A stretch of 64,000 nucleotides of DNA from Kribbella voronezhensis (GCF_004365175.1 NZ_SOCE01000001.1:5091403-5155402), one strand, 5' to 3'; counted from the first letter of the stretch, positions 43,749 through 51,922 are shown. Translations and numbers: made by a program. Notes: generated by a model from the letters alone, not told the origin.

Positions 43749-44801
43749 ATGCGTTATCGACCCGTCGCGTTCGGGCTCGCGGTGGCGGCGCTCGCCGCTG
43801 TCAGCCTGACCACACCGGCGCAGGCCAAACCGGCCGCTAGCAGTACGACAATGGCAAACACCACATCCGCGGGGACGACCGCCACGAGGGTGGTGACCGC
43901 CGCGATCCCGTTCGGGCAGAACGGTGACATCCCGGTCGCCCGCAACTACTCCGGAGACAGCCGGTACGAGATCGCGGTGTTCCGCCCCAGCAACGGGACC
44001 TGGTACATCCGAGGTGTCGGCGCGTACAAGTTCGGGCAGAACGGCGACATCCCGGTGCCGGCCGACTTCACCGGAGACGGCCGCGCCGAACTCGCCTTGT
44101 TCCGGCCGTCCAACGGCTATTGGTACGTCCGCGGCGTCGGTCAGTTCACCTGGGGCCAGGCCGGCGACGTACCGGTTCCGGCGAACTACATCGGAGACAG
44201 CCGTGCAGAGGCGGCGGTGTTCCGACCATCCACCGGCAAATGGTGGATCCGCGGCACGGCCGCCATTGCCTGGGGCAGGAGTGGGGACATCCCCGTGCCG
44301 GCCGACTACCTCGGTGACAGTCACGCCGATCTGGGCGTGTTCCGGCCGGCGACAGCGCAGTGGTGGGTCCGTGGTGCCGCCACCATCGCGTGGGGCGTGA
44401 ACGGCGACATCCCGGTGCCCGCGAACTGGGTAGGCACGGCCAAGGCCGACCTGGCGATCTTCCGCCCGTCCACGGGCGCCTGGAACCTCCGCGGTACCAG
44501 CCCGGTCACGTGGGGCACGAACGGCGACCGCCCACAGCCCGGCAACTACGCCGGCGACACCGGCACGGACCAGGTCGTCTGGCGCCCATCCAACGGCACT
44601 TGGTACCTCCGCTACCGAGTCCCGATCACCCCGCCACCGCCTCCGCCGCCGAACTGCGACCCGTCGTACCCGACCGTCTGCATCCCACCGCCACCACCGG
44701 ACCTCAACTGTGGCGACATCACGTACCGGAACTTCAAGGTGATCGGCACCGATCCCCACCACTTCGACTCCGACCACGACGGAATCGGCTGCGAAAGCTG
44801 A
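43749..44801 (+). CDS. Secreted six-repeat protein with C-terminal Excalibur domain
   Basis: A 350-residue exported protein: signal peptide (1-27, RYRPVAFGLAVAALAAVSLT..AQA), six repeats of 40 residues with the pattern G-x-x-GDIPVPA-x-Y-x-GD-x-x-A-x-x-AVFRPS-x-G-x-W-x-x-RG, a Pro-rich linker, and an Excalibur domain ending DSDHDGIGCES, a calcium-binding-like loop. The repeats resemble FG-GAP/VCBS propeller blades, so a six- or seven-bladed propeller is plausible. The start ATG 43749 fits the signal peptide. It may bind the cell surface or calcium; I see no catalytic residues. Confidence 0.8.
   Translation: MRYRPVAFGLAVAALAAVSLTTPAQAKPAASSTTMANTTSAGTTATRVVTAAIPFGQNGDIPVARNYSGDSRYEIAVFRPSNGTWYIRGVGAYKFGQNGDIPVPADFTGDGRAELALFRPSNGYWYVRGVGQFTWGQAGDVPVPANYIGDSRAEAAVFRPSTGKWWIRGTAAIAWGRSGDIPVPADYLGDSHADLGVFRPATAQWWVRGAATIAWGVNGDIPVPANWVGTAKADLAIFRPSTGAWNLRGTSPVTWGTNGDRPQPGNYAGDTGTDQVVWRPSNGTWYLRYRVPITPPPPPPPNCDPSYPTVCIPPPPPDLNCGDITYRNFKVIGTDPHHFDSDHDGIGCES
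43911..44630 (+). repeat. Six tandem 120-nt coding repeats
   Basis: The anchors t(t/g)gggc..ac ggcgac recur at 43911, 44031, 44151, 44271, 44391 and 44511, exactly 120 bases apart, with no insertion or deletion. Each unit encodes one 40-residue blade of the secreted protein; the sequence between anchors has diverged. Confidence 0.9.
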
Positions 44802-44812
44802 CCCACCAATCC

Positions 44813-44842
44813 ACCGGCCCCGAGTAGCAGCTCGGGGCCGGT
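44813..44842. terminator. Bidirectional hairpin terminator
   Basis: A perfect 12-bp stem (accggccccgag / ctcggggccggt) with a 6-base loop between the convergent repeat-protein and AraC-type genes. Confidence 0.75.
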
Positions 44843-44961
44843 ACTTCGCTGTCCCCGTCCACCGCGGCGAGCCATCTTCTGGCTGATGCTCTCAGCCATC
44901 GGCCGGGCCACGTCCTTGCCGGATCGCCTCGACCATCTCCGGCAACTGCCGCGCGAATGCC

Positions 44962-45708
44962 TCAATACCGCTGCGCGTACCAGGTCGGTGGCTCGCCGAA
45001 CATGCTCTTGAAGTCGCGGATGAAGTGGCCCTGGTCGGCGTAGCCGAGGTCCGCCGCCAGCGCGGCCCAGTCGATCGCCCCGCCAGCGGCCATGCGTGCG
45101 GTCGCCTCGTGCAGGCGGTAGCGGCGGATCACCCACTTGGGTCCGATGCCGACGTACTCCGCGAACAGCCGTTGGAGCCCCCGAATGCTCAACCCCAGCT
45201 CACCAGCGAGGCGTTCGACCCTGGTCACGGCCTTGTCCTCGGCGATCAGCTCGACCGCGGCCGCCGCCTGGCGTACCCGGGGGTCGTCATCGTCCGGCAG
45301 GTGTTCCAGCAGGAACGCATCCATGGTCGGCGCGTCGAGCACCGTGGGCGAGTCCGGGCCGAACACTTCGGCCGCCGGGACGACACGGTCGGTGATGGTC
45401 GAGACTGAGGCACCGAGGAACGGGCGGAAGCAACCCGGCCGGAACGCGACGCCGAAGACGTGGTCGCGGCCCTCGAGGACCTTGAGCTGGTAGCTGCTGC
45501 AGACGCCATTGACATCCGCGCGGCCGCCGCCGAACGACAAGTGCACGTTCGGGTACGGCACGATCTTCTGCCGGTAGGGCTCGACGTAGTCCCAGCGAGC
45601 CTCCCAGTAATGCTCCACCCATGGCGAGAGCGCCGGCGACGGGTGGTGGAACGCGTGGCGCTGATGCCTGGTCCAGGCACTCGCCAGCTCACGAATGTCC
45701 CGTCCCAC
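44962..45708 (-). CDS. AraC-family transcription regulator
   Basis: A 248-residue regulator with an N-terminal cupin-like sensor (SPALSPWVEHYWEARWDYVE, VPYPNVHLSFGGG, FGVAFRPGCFRPFLG) and the double helix-turn-helix of AraC (LAGELGLSIRGLQRLFAEYV, AALAADLGYADQGHFIRDFK, ending in FGEPPTWYAQ). I start at GTG 45708, which fits the usual distance to the sensor; the frame remains open upstream across the divergent gene. There is no clear ribosome binding site, so the start is uncertain. It probably controls the divergent TIGR03086 gene, 64 bases away. Confidence 0.88.
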   Translation of the reverse strand: MGRDIRELASAWTRHQRHAFHHPSPALSPWVEHYWEARWDYVEPYRQKIVPYPNVHLSFGGGRADVNGVCSSYQLKVLEGRDHVFGVAFRPGCFRPFLGASVSTITDRVVPAAEVFGPDSPTVLDAPTMDAFLLEHLPDDDDPRVRQAAAAVELIAEDKAVTRVERLAGELGLSIRGLQRLFAEYVGIGPKWVIRRYRLHEATARMAAGGAIDWAALAADLGYADQGHFIRDFKSMFGEPPTWYAQRY

Positions 45709-45772
45709 GCGGCAGAGTGTATGTCGTCTTTGTTCAATACCCCTCCGGTCCACGCTGCCTAGCATCGCCGCC

Positions 45773-46342
45773 ATGTCACACGTTTCCGACGCGGCCCAGG
45801 CCATGGCCGCAATCGCCCGCACCATCACCGACGACCAGCTCGCCAACAAGACTCCCTGCACGGAGTACGACGTGCGGGCCCTGATCAACCATCTGCTGTT
45901 CTGGGGCCCGTCGCTCGCCGGCGCCGGCCGCAAAGAGTCCGTTCCGCAGCCCGCGAAAGCCGAGTCCGATGTGGACCTGGCAGCCGGCGACTGGCGCGGC
46001 CACCTGCTCGCTCTGCTGGACGACATCTCGTCGTCGTGGACGCCGCCGAGCGCCTGGGATGGCGAGACGAGCATGGGCACACCGCAGATGCTGCCCGCGC
46101 CTGTCATGGGCGACATGATCGTCGGCGAGTTGGCCGTGCACGGCTGGGATCTGGCGGTCGCGACGGGGCAGCGGCTGGAACTGCCCGCCAATCTGCTGGC
46201 GCATCTGCACGACACGATGTTCGCCGGCGTCGAGCAGGGGCGGGAGATGGGCATGTACGGACCGCAGATCGCGGTGCCGGCCGACGCGTCCACCTTCGAC
46301 CGCATCCTCGGCCTGACCGGCCGTGATCCCGCCTGGGCGTAG
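45773..46342 (+). CDS. TIGR03086-type maleylpyruvate-isomerase-fold protein
   Basis: A 189-residue protein of the DinB/MDMPI helical-bundle group. It has LANKTPCTEYDVRALINHLL, with the conserved His of the metal site, and VGELAVHGWDLAVATGQ, the second His motif. Members bind a divalent metal; some act as thiol-dependent enzymes using mycothiol, but most are unassigned. The ATG at 45773 starts the domain. Divergent from an AraC regulator and followed by a strong hairpin. Confidence 0.86.
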   Translation: MSHVSDAAQAMAAIARTITDDQLANKTPCTEYDVRALINHLLFWGPSLAGAGRKESVPQPAKAESDVDLAAGDWRGHLLALLDDISSSWTPPSAWDGETSMGTPQMLPAPVMGDMIVGELAVHGWDLAVATGQRLELPANLLAHLHDTMFAGVEQGREMGMYGPQIAVPADASTFDRILGLTGRDPAWA

Positions 46343-46362
46343 TCCCCACCCGGCTCTGAGCA

Positions 46363-46401
46363 GCGGTGCACCCTCCGAAAGAAGGTCGGGGGGTGCACCG
46401 C
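46363..46401 (+). terminator. Hairpin terminator
   Basis: A 14-bp stem with one G-U pair (gcggtgcaccctcc / ggggggtgcaccgc) and an 11-base loop, 21 bases after the stop of the TIGR03086 gene and ahead of the tRNA. Confidence 0.7.
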
Positions 46402-46502
46402 CCGCATCACATGGCTTGGCAGTGGTCTTCCTCCGGCCGGCAAGCGCCCGGGAGGCGATTCGTAGTCGGGCGCTCGCCATCCGATACGCTAGGCCCGCGT
46501 GC

Positions 46503-46575
46503 GCCCCCGTAGCTCAGGGGATAGAGCAGTGGTTTCCTAAACCATGTGCCGCAGGTTCGAATCCTGCCGGGGGCA
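46503..46575 (+). tRNA. tRNA-Arg (anticodon CCT)
   Basis: A complete 73-base cloverleaf: acceptor stem gcccccg/cgggggc, D arm with gctc..gagc, anticodon stem gtggt/accat around the loop ttcctaa (anticodon CCT, reading AGG), T arm gcagg-ttcgaat-cctgc, discriminator A. The CCA end is not encoded. No attachment-site duplication or integrase is seen next to it. Confidence 0.96.
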
Positions 46576-46599
46576 CTTTGTGATGTCTCAAGACATCGG

Positions 46600-46636
46600 C
46601 AACAGCTGAACCCATGTTTCGTGGGTTCAGCTGTTG
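46600..46636. terminator. Strong bidirectional hairpin terminator
   Basis: A perfect 15-bp stem (caacagctgaaccca / tgggttcagctgttg) with a 7-base loop, between the tRNA and the convergent protease gene; TCATTT follows on the plus strand. A smaller 7-bp hairpin (gatgtct/agacatc) precedes it at 46582-46597. Confidence 0.8.
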
Positions 46637-46690
46637 TCATTTGGGGTGTCTGCGGGTGGGGCCTACCCCGCTGTGCTTCGTGGGGGTGGG

Positions 46691-47983
46691 TCAGCCGACC
46701 AGGGCTCGGATGTTCAGGTGGCCGGCTATGGAGTCGTAGCGTTCGGCGTAGAGGGTGGTGCAGCGGCCGGAGGTGCAGCCGGAGCCGGCGAAGGCGAGGC
46801 CTCGGATGGTGGCGGTGGTGGAGGTCGGGCGGGTGTAGATGGGGCCGCCGGAATCGCCACTGACGATGGCGGTTGCGCCGTCGCGGGTCGCCCGTACTAC
46901 GTACGTGGTGCAGCCGTCGGCGTCGCAGTACTTGGCGCTGGTGGAGCGGACGGTGATGCCGCACAGCGAAGTACTGAACGAACCCGATTGGCAGATGCTC
47001 GTGCCGACCGCGGGGTCGGCGCCGCCCTTCACAGTGCGGGTGTCGACGCTGTCGCCGGGGCCGTCGGTCCAGATCTTGGCGCCGTACGAACTGCCGGCCA
47101 GCAGGGACTGGTCGTAGTCCGGGTAGTTCGTGCGGACCGTTGTGGTGCCGTAGTAGTTCGAGCCTGAGCGCCAGATCGTGCCGGGGCCGCCGCAGTGGCC
47201 GGCCGTCACCGCGCCGCGGGTGTTGGTGGCCTGGATGACGACCGAGAAGCCGGCGGTGCAGTTCTTCGTTGTCGAGGTGATCCGCGCCCCACCCCAGTGA
47301 CCGCCGGTCGCGGTGTCGCTGAGCCGGGTCATGCGCTGCGGGCTACCGGCGACCACCGAGACTCCTGCCATCGATTCCAGCCCGGCGATGCTGGCGGCGG
47401 AGGTGGTGGCCTTGTCGTACTCGACCAGGATGTTTTCGCTGGCCGGATCGAGATCGGCGGTGAAGGTCGTCTTCGCGGCGTCCGCGGACCAGTCGCGAGC
47501 GCCGATCTTGGTCCAGGCGGCCGCGATGGAGCGAGCGGACCGGCAACTGCGCTCGACGGTCAGCATCTTGAGACCGGGCTGCGGGACGTTGCGGGAAATG
47601 GCTGCCTTGTACTTCGAATCGTCCACCACCGAGTCGTCGAGCACGACCTTGTAGCCGGTCTCGGGTGAGCCGAGGAGGCCGACGATGCCCTGGCTCAACC
47701 CGTACGGCAGGCCGGATGTCGGCCGGCCGGTGTTGGTGAGCGGCTCGGTCGAGCGGACGGCGGCGGACACGCCTTCGCCGAGCGCCTGGCCGAGCGGGCG
47801 TGGATCGGTCGCGCTGGTCGGTTGGGAGAGCCTGGTCGCGTTCATCGAGGTGGTGGTCGGGTCGGCATGCGTGCAGGCCGCCGGCGCTGTCACTGAGGCG
47901 GACGTGGGCAGCACCGACACCGAGGCGACGGTGACTGACAGCGAGCAAAGGGCGAGCAGCGGGACGGTGGCTGAGAGTCGCAC
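46691..47983 (-). CDS. Secreted trypsin-like serine protease with pro-domain (streptogrisin/alpha-lytic type)
   Basis: A 430-residue S1-family protease. The signal peptide is RLSATVPLLALCSLSVTVAS.. (1-33), followed by a pro-region of about 190 residues (LVEYDKATTSAASIAGLESM is typical of the folding pro-domain) and the mature enzyme from about residue 225. The triad is His263 (TAGHC), Asp291 (YDQSLL) and Ser378 (GDSGGP); Cys pairs flank them. I prefer GTG 47983 because GGGGAG lies 4 bases before it; a GTG at 48028 would add 15 residues. It degrades protein outside the cell. Convergent with the tRNA gene. Confidence 0.9.
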   Translation of the reverse strand: MRLSATVPLLALCSLSVTVASVSVLPTSASVTAPAACTHADPTTTSMNATRLSQPTSATDPRPLGQALGEGVSAAVRSTEPLTNTGRPTSGLPYGLSQGIVGLLGSPETGYKVVLDDSVVDDSKYKAAISRNVPQPGLKMLTVERSCRSARSIAAAWTKIGARDWSADAAKTTFTADLDPASENILVEYDKATTSAASIAGLESMAGVSVVAGSPQRMTRLSDTATGGHWGGARITSTTKNCTAGFSVVIQATNTRGAVTAGHCGGPGTIWRSGSNYYGTTTVRTNYPDYDQSLLAGSSYGAKIWTDGPGDSVDTRTVKGGADPAVGTSICQSGSFSTSLCGITVRSTSAKYCDADGCTTYVVRATRDGATAIVSGDSGGPIYTRPTSTTATIRGLAFAGSGCTSGRCTTLYAERYDSIAGHLNIRALVG

Positions 47984-48075
47984 TAAGCTCCCCAATCGGT
48001 GGACGGCCTCCGTGAATGGTCCGCGCACGGACGACTCATAGTCAATAGCCGATCACCGTCTGCGAGCAAATTTGA

Positions 48076-48675
48076 CTACCGTGTGCGAGCGTAGATCGCA
48101 ACTTCACGCCCGTCGCCCGCGTAGAACCGCAGTGTCGCCTGGTCCGTGCTGATCCGCCGGGCCGCGGCCAGTACGGCGGTGTGCGGCACGTTGCCGCATT
48201 CGATCAACCGCTGGCCGTCCGCGTGACTGGTGAATTCGCCGCGCTGGCCGATCGTGAACGTCCCGGCAAGGCTGTTGCAGCCGTCCGAGCCGGTCCAGGT
48301 GCCGTCGCTCCGGAAGGTCAGCGTCGGGTCATCGGGCCGACCGACCTTGAGCGTGGTGAAGCCATTCAGCTTCACCGGTCGCCACGTGCCGGCAAGAGCT
48401 TGCGCAGAGGTCACCGCGGCTGTCGTTGCGGCTGCTGTCGGTTTGCTGGCCACAGGGACCGGCGGTGGGGAGGTGCTGCCGTGGTCGAGGCTGACGCCGA
48501 CACCGGCGACCACGGCGATCGCGGCAGCGGCAGCGCCGGACGCGATCCACGTACGGCGTTGTGCCTGCCGCACGCCGGTGGTCGCGCGGCCGGCTAGGTC
48601 AGGGGCCAGGGGGACGGAAGCGGCGGCGCGTTCGAACGTGGCGCGCAGGTCTTCCTCGAGCTCGGTCTTGCTCAC
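48076..48675 (-). CDS. Membrane protein with META domain, paired with SigE-type sigma factor
   Basis: A 199-residue protein with a short cytoplasmic start (SKTELEEDLRATFERAAASV), one membrane segment (WIASGAAAAAIAVVAGVGVSL, ~43-63), a Pro/Ala/Thr linker and an outer META/HslJ domain (LAGTWRPVKLNG, then DGTWTGSDGCNSLAGTFTIG, with a second Cys at LIECGN). Its start overlaps the sigma factor stop by 4 bases. Position and topology suggest control of that sigma factor or a target in its regulon; no zinc anti-sigma motif is present. Confidence 0.82.
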   Translation of the reverse strand: MSKTELEEDLRATFERAAASVPLAPDLAGRATTGVRQAQRRTWIASGAAAAAIAVVAGVGVSLDHGSTSPPPVPVASKPTAAATTAAVTSAQALAGTWRPVKLNGFTTLKVGRPDDPTLTFRSDGTWTGSDGCNSLAGTFTIGQRGEFTSHADGQRLIECGNVPHTAVLAAARRISTDQATLRFYAGDGREVAIYARTR

Positions 48676-49166
48676 GGCAACCTCTCATCAACACGGTGGG
48701 ACTGCCTCGTCTTCCGCAGTGCGGCGAGCGCCCGGCTGGCGGTCGCTCGCACGGAGGACGGTTTGATGCCGAGCAGGTCGGCGATCGTCCGGTCGTCCAT
48801 GTCCTGGTAGTAGCGCAGGACCAGGACGACCCTTTCCCGGGCCGACAACGTGGCGAGGGCGCGCCAGAGGTCGTCGGAGTTCACGATGTCGGTGGCGGGA
48901 TCGGGCACCGTGTGGTCGGTGTCGATCTCGGCCGCCGGAGCCTCGGTGAAGGACCGGCGGCGCGTCATCGACAGGTAGGAATTGATCAGGATCCGCCGGA
49001 CGTAGGTGTGCGGGTCGTCCGCCCGCTGCACCTTCCGCCAGGACCGGAACGCCTGCATCAGCGCGATCTGGGCCAGATCCTCCGCCCGCTGGTAGTCGCC
49101 GGAGACGGTGAACCCGAGACGCACCAGTTCCTGTCCGCGCGCGGACGCGTACTCCTCGAAATCCAC
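48672..49166 (-). CDS. SigE-family ECF sigma factor
   Basis: A 164-residue sigma factor of the SigE group. Region 2 is FEEYASARGQELVRLGFTVS with YQRAEDLAQIALMQAFRSW and VRRILINSYLSMTRRR; region 4 is LSARERVVLVLRYYQDMDDR with KPSSVRATASRALAAL. I start at GTG 49166 because GGGAG lies 6 bases before it; a TTG at 49172 is the alternative. It overlaps the META protein gene by 4 bases. Such factors often answer envelope stress. Confidence 0.92.
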   Translation of the reverse strand: MDFEEYASARGQELVRLGFTVSGDYQRAEDLAQIALMQAFRSWRKVQRADDPHTYVRRILINSYLSMTRRRSFTEAPAAEIDTDHTVPDPATDIVNSDDLWRALATLSARERVVLVLRYYQDMDDRTIADLLGIKPSSVRATASRALAALRKTRQSHRVDERLP

Positions 49167-49314
49167 TCGCAACTCCCAGCCTGGGCGTACAACACCTCAC
49201 ACCTATTAGACGCAGTGAGCTACCCAGGGTGCTGCAACCTTTCACACACAGTTGCGTCTCACCCTGCAGTCAAGCGTTCGACGTGAAGCCTCTGGAGGTG
49301 GCGGGGATTGACCG

Positions 49315-49357
49315 CCCGCCTTGCGGGTCGACACCGAGGGGTGACCCGCAAGGCGGG
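49315..49357 (-). terminator. Hairpin terminator after the lipoprotein gene
   Basis: A perfect 15-bp stem (cccgccttgcgggtc / gacccgcaaggcggg) with a 13-base loop, about 50 bases past the stop of the minus-strand lipoprotein gene and ahead of the SigE operon. Confidence 0.7.
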
Positions 49358-49405
49358 GGGATGACCCCGGCTCGGACGGCTTCGGGGGGCGCGTCCGAGG
49401 GAGGG

Positions 49406-50014
49406 TCAGCGCAGGGCGAGGGACTTGATCAGTTCGGGCGAGACCTGCCGTGGTGACGCGAGGTCGCCCGGCTTGCCCTGGCCCTCGAACGAAGTCGCCA
49501 CCAGCCGGCGGCAGCCGAAGGCTTCGGCCGTGTACGAGAGCACGCCGCGGTCGTTGTCGGTGAACCGCAGCACGTACGTCGGGCCGAGTTCCTTCGTGCA
49601 CATGTTCGGCTTCTTGGCCACTGGCTTCGCGCTGTTGACCAGGGTGAACAGCTGGGTCGCCTGGGCGGCCATGCGTTTGGTCTGCACCGTCGCGTAGTCC
49701 TGGCCGGTCGCCGTCGGGTCGTACTGGCAGATGGTCACACTGACCGGGTTGAACGCGGACTTGGCGGTGCCCTTGCCCCAGACGGCTTTGTCGACGGCGG
49801 CTTTCACCGCGGCGATCGTGTCGGGGCAGTCCATGCTCGGCGTTCCGCTGGGGGTGGGCGGAGTAGCGGTGGGTGTGGTGCCGGTGGTGGTCGGCGTTTC
49901 GGTGGGCTGGGCACCGGGAGTAGGGCTGTCCTCGTTACCGCAGGCGGCGGTGACTCCGAGGACGGCCACGACAATCGATGCTCCGATGAGGCCCCGTGTC
50001 CTTGATGCACTCAC
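49406..50014 (-). CDS. Lipoprotein of unknown function (DUF3558-like)
   Basis: A 202-residue lipoprotein: signal sequence SASRTRGLIGASIVVAVLGV and lipobox TAAC (Cys at about residue 25), a Thr/Pro linker (TPGAQPTETPTTTGTTPTAT), and an outer domain with three further Cys pairs (DCPD, TICQYD, NMCTKE, FGCRR). Size and layout resemble DUF3558 lipoproteins. GTG 50014 has GGAAGGA 7 bases upstream. Single gene with its own terminator. Function unknown. Confidence 0.78.
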   Translation of the reverse strand: MSASRTRGLIGASIVVAVLGVTAACGNEDSPTPGAQPTETPTTTGTTPTATPPTPSGTPSMDCPDTIAAVKAAVDKAVWGKGTAKSAFNPVSVTICQYDPTATGQDYATVQTKRMAAQATQLFTLVNSAKPVAKKPNMCTKELGPTYVLRFTDNDRGVLSYTAEAFGCRRLVATSFEGQGKPGDLASPRQVSPELIKSLALR

Positions 50015-50214
50015 GACTCGGTCCTTCCGGGTTGGCAAGGAGGCCCATCATGCTCGACCTGCCACTCACAGGCCGTATAGGTACTGTCACGGGGCGGCGT
50101 CTATCCGGTCACGAGCTGGATCGAGTGTCAAAAGCAGCAGTTCTGTAACGTGTGCGGGCTGTTCGGGTCGCGGGTTTGGGATGATCTGGAAGGGCAGTCG
50201 ACGGAAGGACGGAC

Positions 50215-50898
50215 GTGGGCAAGAAGAAGGATGCGGCGACGCTCGCGCAGCGGGAGCGCGAGGAGTGGCAGCTTGGGCAGGACTGGGCGCGCTGGCTGAT
50301 GGCCGGCAACGCACCGCAGCCGCTCACCTTGTACGGCATCGTGCTGGAGCAGGGCGAGGTCGCCTATCTGCAGGCACCCGCGCACTACGCGCGGCTGTAC
50401 GGCGGCAGCGGGCAGTACACCCAGAGCGGCGGCATCTTCTTCGGCAGGCCGGGCATGGTGCTCGGACTGATGGCCGCGAACGCCGCCCTGAACGCCGGCC
50501 GGAAGGCGGCCGCGCGGCGCGACATGCAACTGCTGTGGCGTGATCTGCAAGAGGTGCCGACGATCGCGACGAACTACCGGTTGATGTGCCATCTGCCGGC
50601 GCGGGGCTGGTTGAGCTTCTACTACACCGCGGTGCAGGAGTTCTATCCCGACCCGGCCAACTGGACGATCACCTTCGGCTTCCAGAACGCCGAACCGCTG
50701 CGGCTGGGCGGTCTGTCGACGCCGACTCTGTCCGTGCTGACCGCGTGGACCGTACTCGGAGCCGAGCGCTGGAAGAGCGAGCCGGGCATCGCGCCGCTGA
50801 TCCAGGCGGCGACCGCGCAACAGGTCGGCCCGGGACAGCAGCAGGGTCAACTGGAAGGCCAACAACGCAACCTGCCTCGAATCCCCGGACAGGACTGA
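50215..50898 (+). CDS. Uncharacterised actinobacterial protein
   Basis: A 227-residue protein I do not recognise. It begins with a Lys-rich start (GKKKDAATLAQREREEWQ), then LTLYGIVLEQGEVAYLQAPA, a Gly/Tyr-rich segment (LYGGSGQYTQSGGIFFGRPG), a hydrophobic VLGLMAANAALNAGRKAA, and a beta-rich region with WLSFYYTAVQEFYPDPANWT; the last 30 residues are Gln-rich. No signal peptide or enzymatic motif. GTG 50215 is preceded by GGAAGGA. It may belong to a membrane- or vesicle-associated family, but I cannot assign it. Confidence 0.7.
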   Translation: MGKKKDAATLAQREREEWQLGQDWARWLMAGNAPQPLTLYGIVLEQGEVAYLQAPAHYARLYGGSGQYTQSGGIFFGRPGMVLGLMAANAALNAGRKAAARRDMQLLWRDLQEVPTIATNYRLMCHLPARGWLSFYYTAVQEFYPDPANWTITFGFQNAEPLRLGGLSTPTLSVLTAWTVLGAERWKSEPGIAPLIQAATAQQVGPGQQQGQLEGQQRNLPRIPGQD

Positions 50899-50899
50899 G

Positions 50900-51090
50900 C
50901 CCGGAATCCCGGGCAGAGATGCGAACCCTCGACGGAGTGATTCGGAGTTCCGGGCGGGGGCCGAACTCAGGTAGGACGGGTCTGGAGTCTCCGGGCGGGT
51001 GAGCGGGAATTCTGGGCAGGGTTATCGGAGTCTCGGGCGGGCTGAATCCTGGGTGGGAATGAGCCGAAGTCTGCGGGCGGGAATGCTGGA
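50900..51090 (+). repeat. Degenerate ~20-bp tandem repeats
   Basis: The 227-bp gap between two genes is filled by imperfect copies of a unit like cggagtctcgggcgggtga. Clear copies start near 50902, 50943, 50983, 51004, 51026, 51046 and 51065, with weaker ones between the first three, so the spacing is about 20-22 bp. No unit is exact and there are no unique spacers, so it is not a CRISPR array. Confidence 0.55.
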
Positions 51091-51125
51091 TGGCAGTGAG
51101 GTGTGGGTCGCGTAATCTGGGGGGT

Positions 51126-51266
51126 ATGACGAGCCCGTACGAAGACGACGAGCCGCTGCTGCCGGAACAGACCAGCGATGACGATCCCCGCTCGTGGGGG
51201 GAGAACGACCCGCGTAGCGACGATGACGAGCGCATTCTTCGCGAGGTTCCTCCGCATCACGGATGA
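51126..51266 (+). CDS. 46-residue acidic protein coupled to a hydrolase
   Basis: A short gene: it starts MTSPYEDDEPLLPEQTSDDD and ends ERILREVPPHHG. It is strongly acidic (about 15 Asp/Glu) with a C-terminal L-R-E-x-P-P-H-H motif like the RPPHW tails of small actinobacterial proteins. The TGA overlaps the ATG of the hydrolase by 4 bases (ATGA), a sign of real translation. Function unknown. Confidence 0.65.
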   Translation: MTSPYEDDEPLLPEQTSDDDPRSWGENDPRSDDDERILREVPPHHG

Positions 51267-51901
51267 CGGTCGATTCGCAGCGCGGCGGTAGTCGCGTGTT
51301 TCTCGTCCATGGCGGGTTGTGGGATGCCATGGATTCGAGGGGTTTCTGGCGCACGCCGGGGATTTCGGCGGGGCTTGAAGCTGCGGGGTTGGACGTGATC
51401 GCGCCCGATCGCGTGCGCAGGGCTCGCAGTTGGGCGCAAGAGGTCGACGAACTCGCGGCGCTCCTGCCGGACCAGCCGGTGCCGCTGGTTGGTGCTTCCA
51501 ATGGATGCTCGGTGGCAGTGCGGCTGGCGCTGGCATATCCGGAAGCCGTGAGTCAGTTGTTGCTCGCGTGGCCCGCGACCGGGGGAGACGTGTCCGTCGA
51601 CGAGCGGACCAGGGCCGGCCTGGTGGCGCGGGGTGCTTCCGGCGAGGTGGCTGACGGGTTGCTGGCTGGAGAGACGTTGCGTGGGGTGGCGGATCGGGAG
51701 CTTGCCGGGCTGGGAATTCCGGTGGCGGTGTTGCCGTCCGCACCGGAGAATCCGTCGCATCAGCGCAAGACGGTCGACGCCTTGCTGGGGCTGATCCAGG
51801 GGAGTCGGGAGTTGCCGGGCTGTCCTGAGCCGCCGACGCCGGATTTCCCGCCGCACCGGGACGCGCTGGTAGCCGCATTCGTGGAGTTCGCGAACGGCTG
51901 A
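51263..51901 (+). CDS. Alpha/beta hydrolase
   Basis: A 212-residue small hydrolase with the oxyanion segment VFLVHGGLWD and nucleophile elbow GASNGCS (Ser in GxSxG); the likely catalytic His is late, in FPPHRDALV. The fold is short and lacks a large cap. The start overlaps the stop of the 46-residue gene; a GNAT gene follows after 21 bases, so the three form an operon. Substrate unknown. Confidence 0.85.
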   Translation: MTVDSQRGGSRVFLVHGGLWDAMDSRGFWRTPGISAGLEAAGLDVIAPDRVRRARSWAQEVDELAALLPDQPVPLVGASNGCSVAVRLALAYPEAVSQLLLAWPATGGDVSVDERTRAGLVARGASGEVADGLLAGETLRGVADRELAGLGIPVAVLPSAPENPSHQRKTVDALLGLIQGSRELPGCPEPPTPDFPPHRDALVAAFVEFANG

Positions 51902-51922
51902 CGCAGAGTTTCAGGGGGAGTC

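Noticed and set aside
46503..46690. tRNA as an integration site
   Set aside because: No integrase, duplicated tRNA 3' end or phage gene is visible downstream.
16970..48082. The 12-mer tttgactaccgt occurring at 16975 and 48071
   Set aside because: The second copy overlaps a stop codon, the flanks differ, and two chance occurrences of a 12-mer are possible; no regulatory meaning can be claimed.
50900..51090. CRISPR-like array
   Set aside because: The repeats are short and degenerate, spacing has no unique spacers, and no cas gene is in the window.
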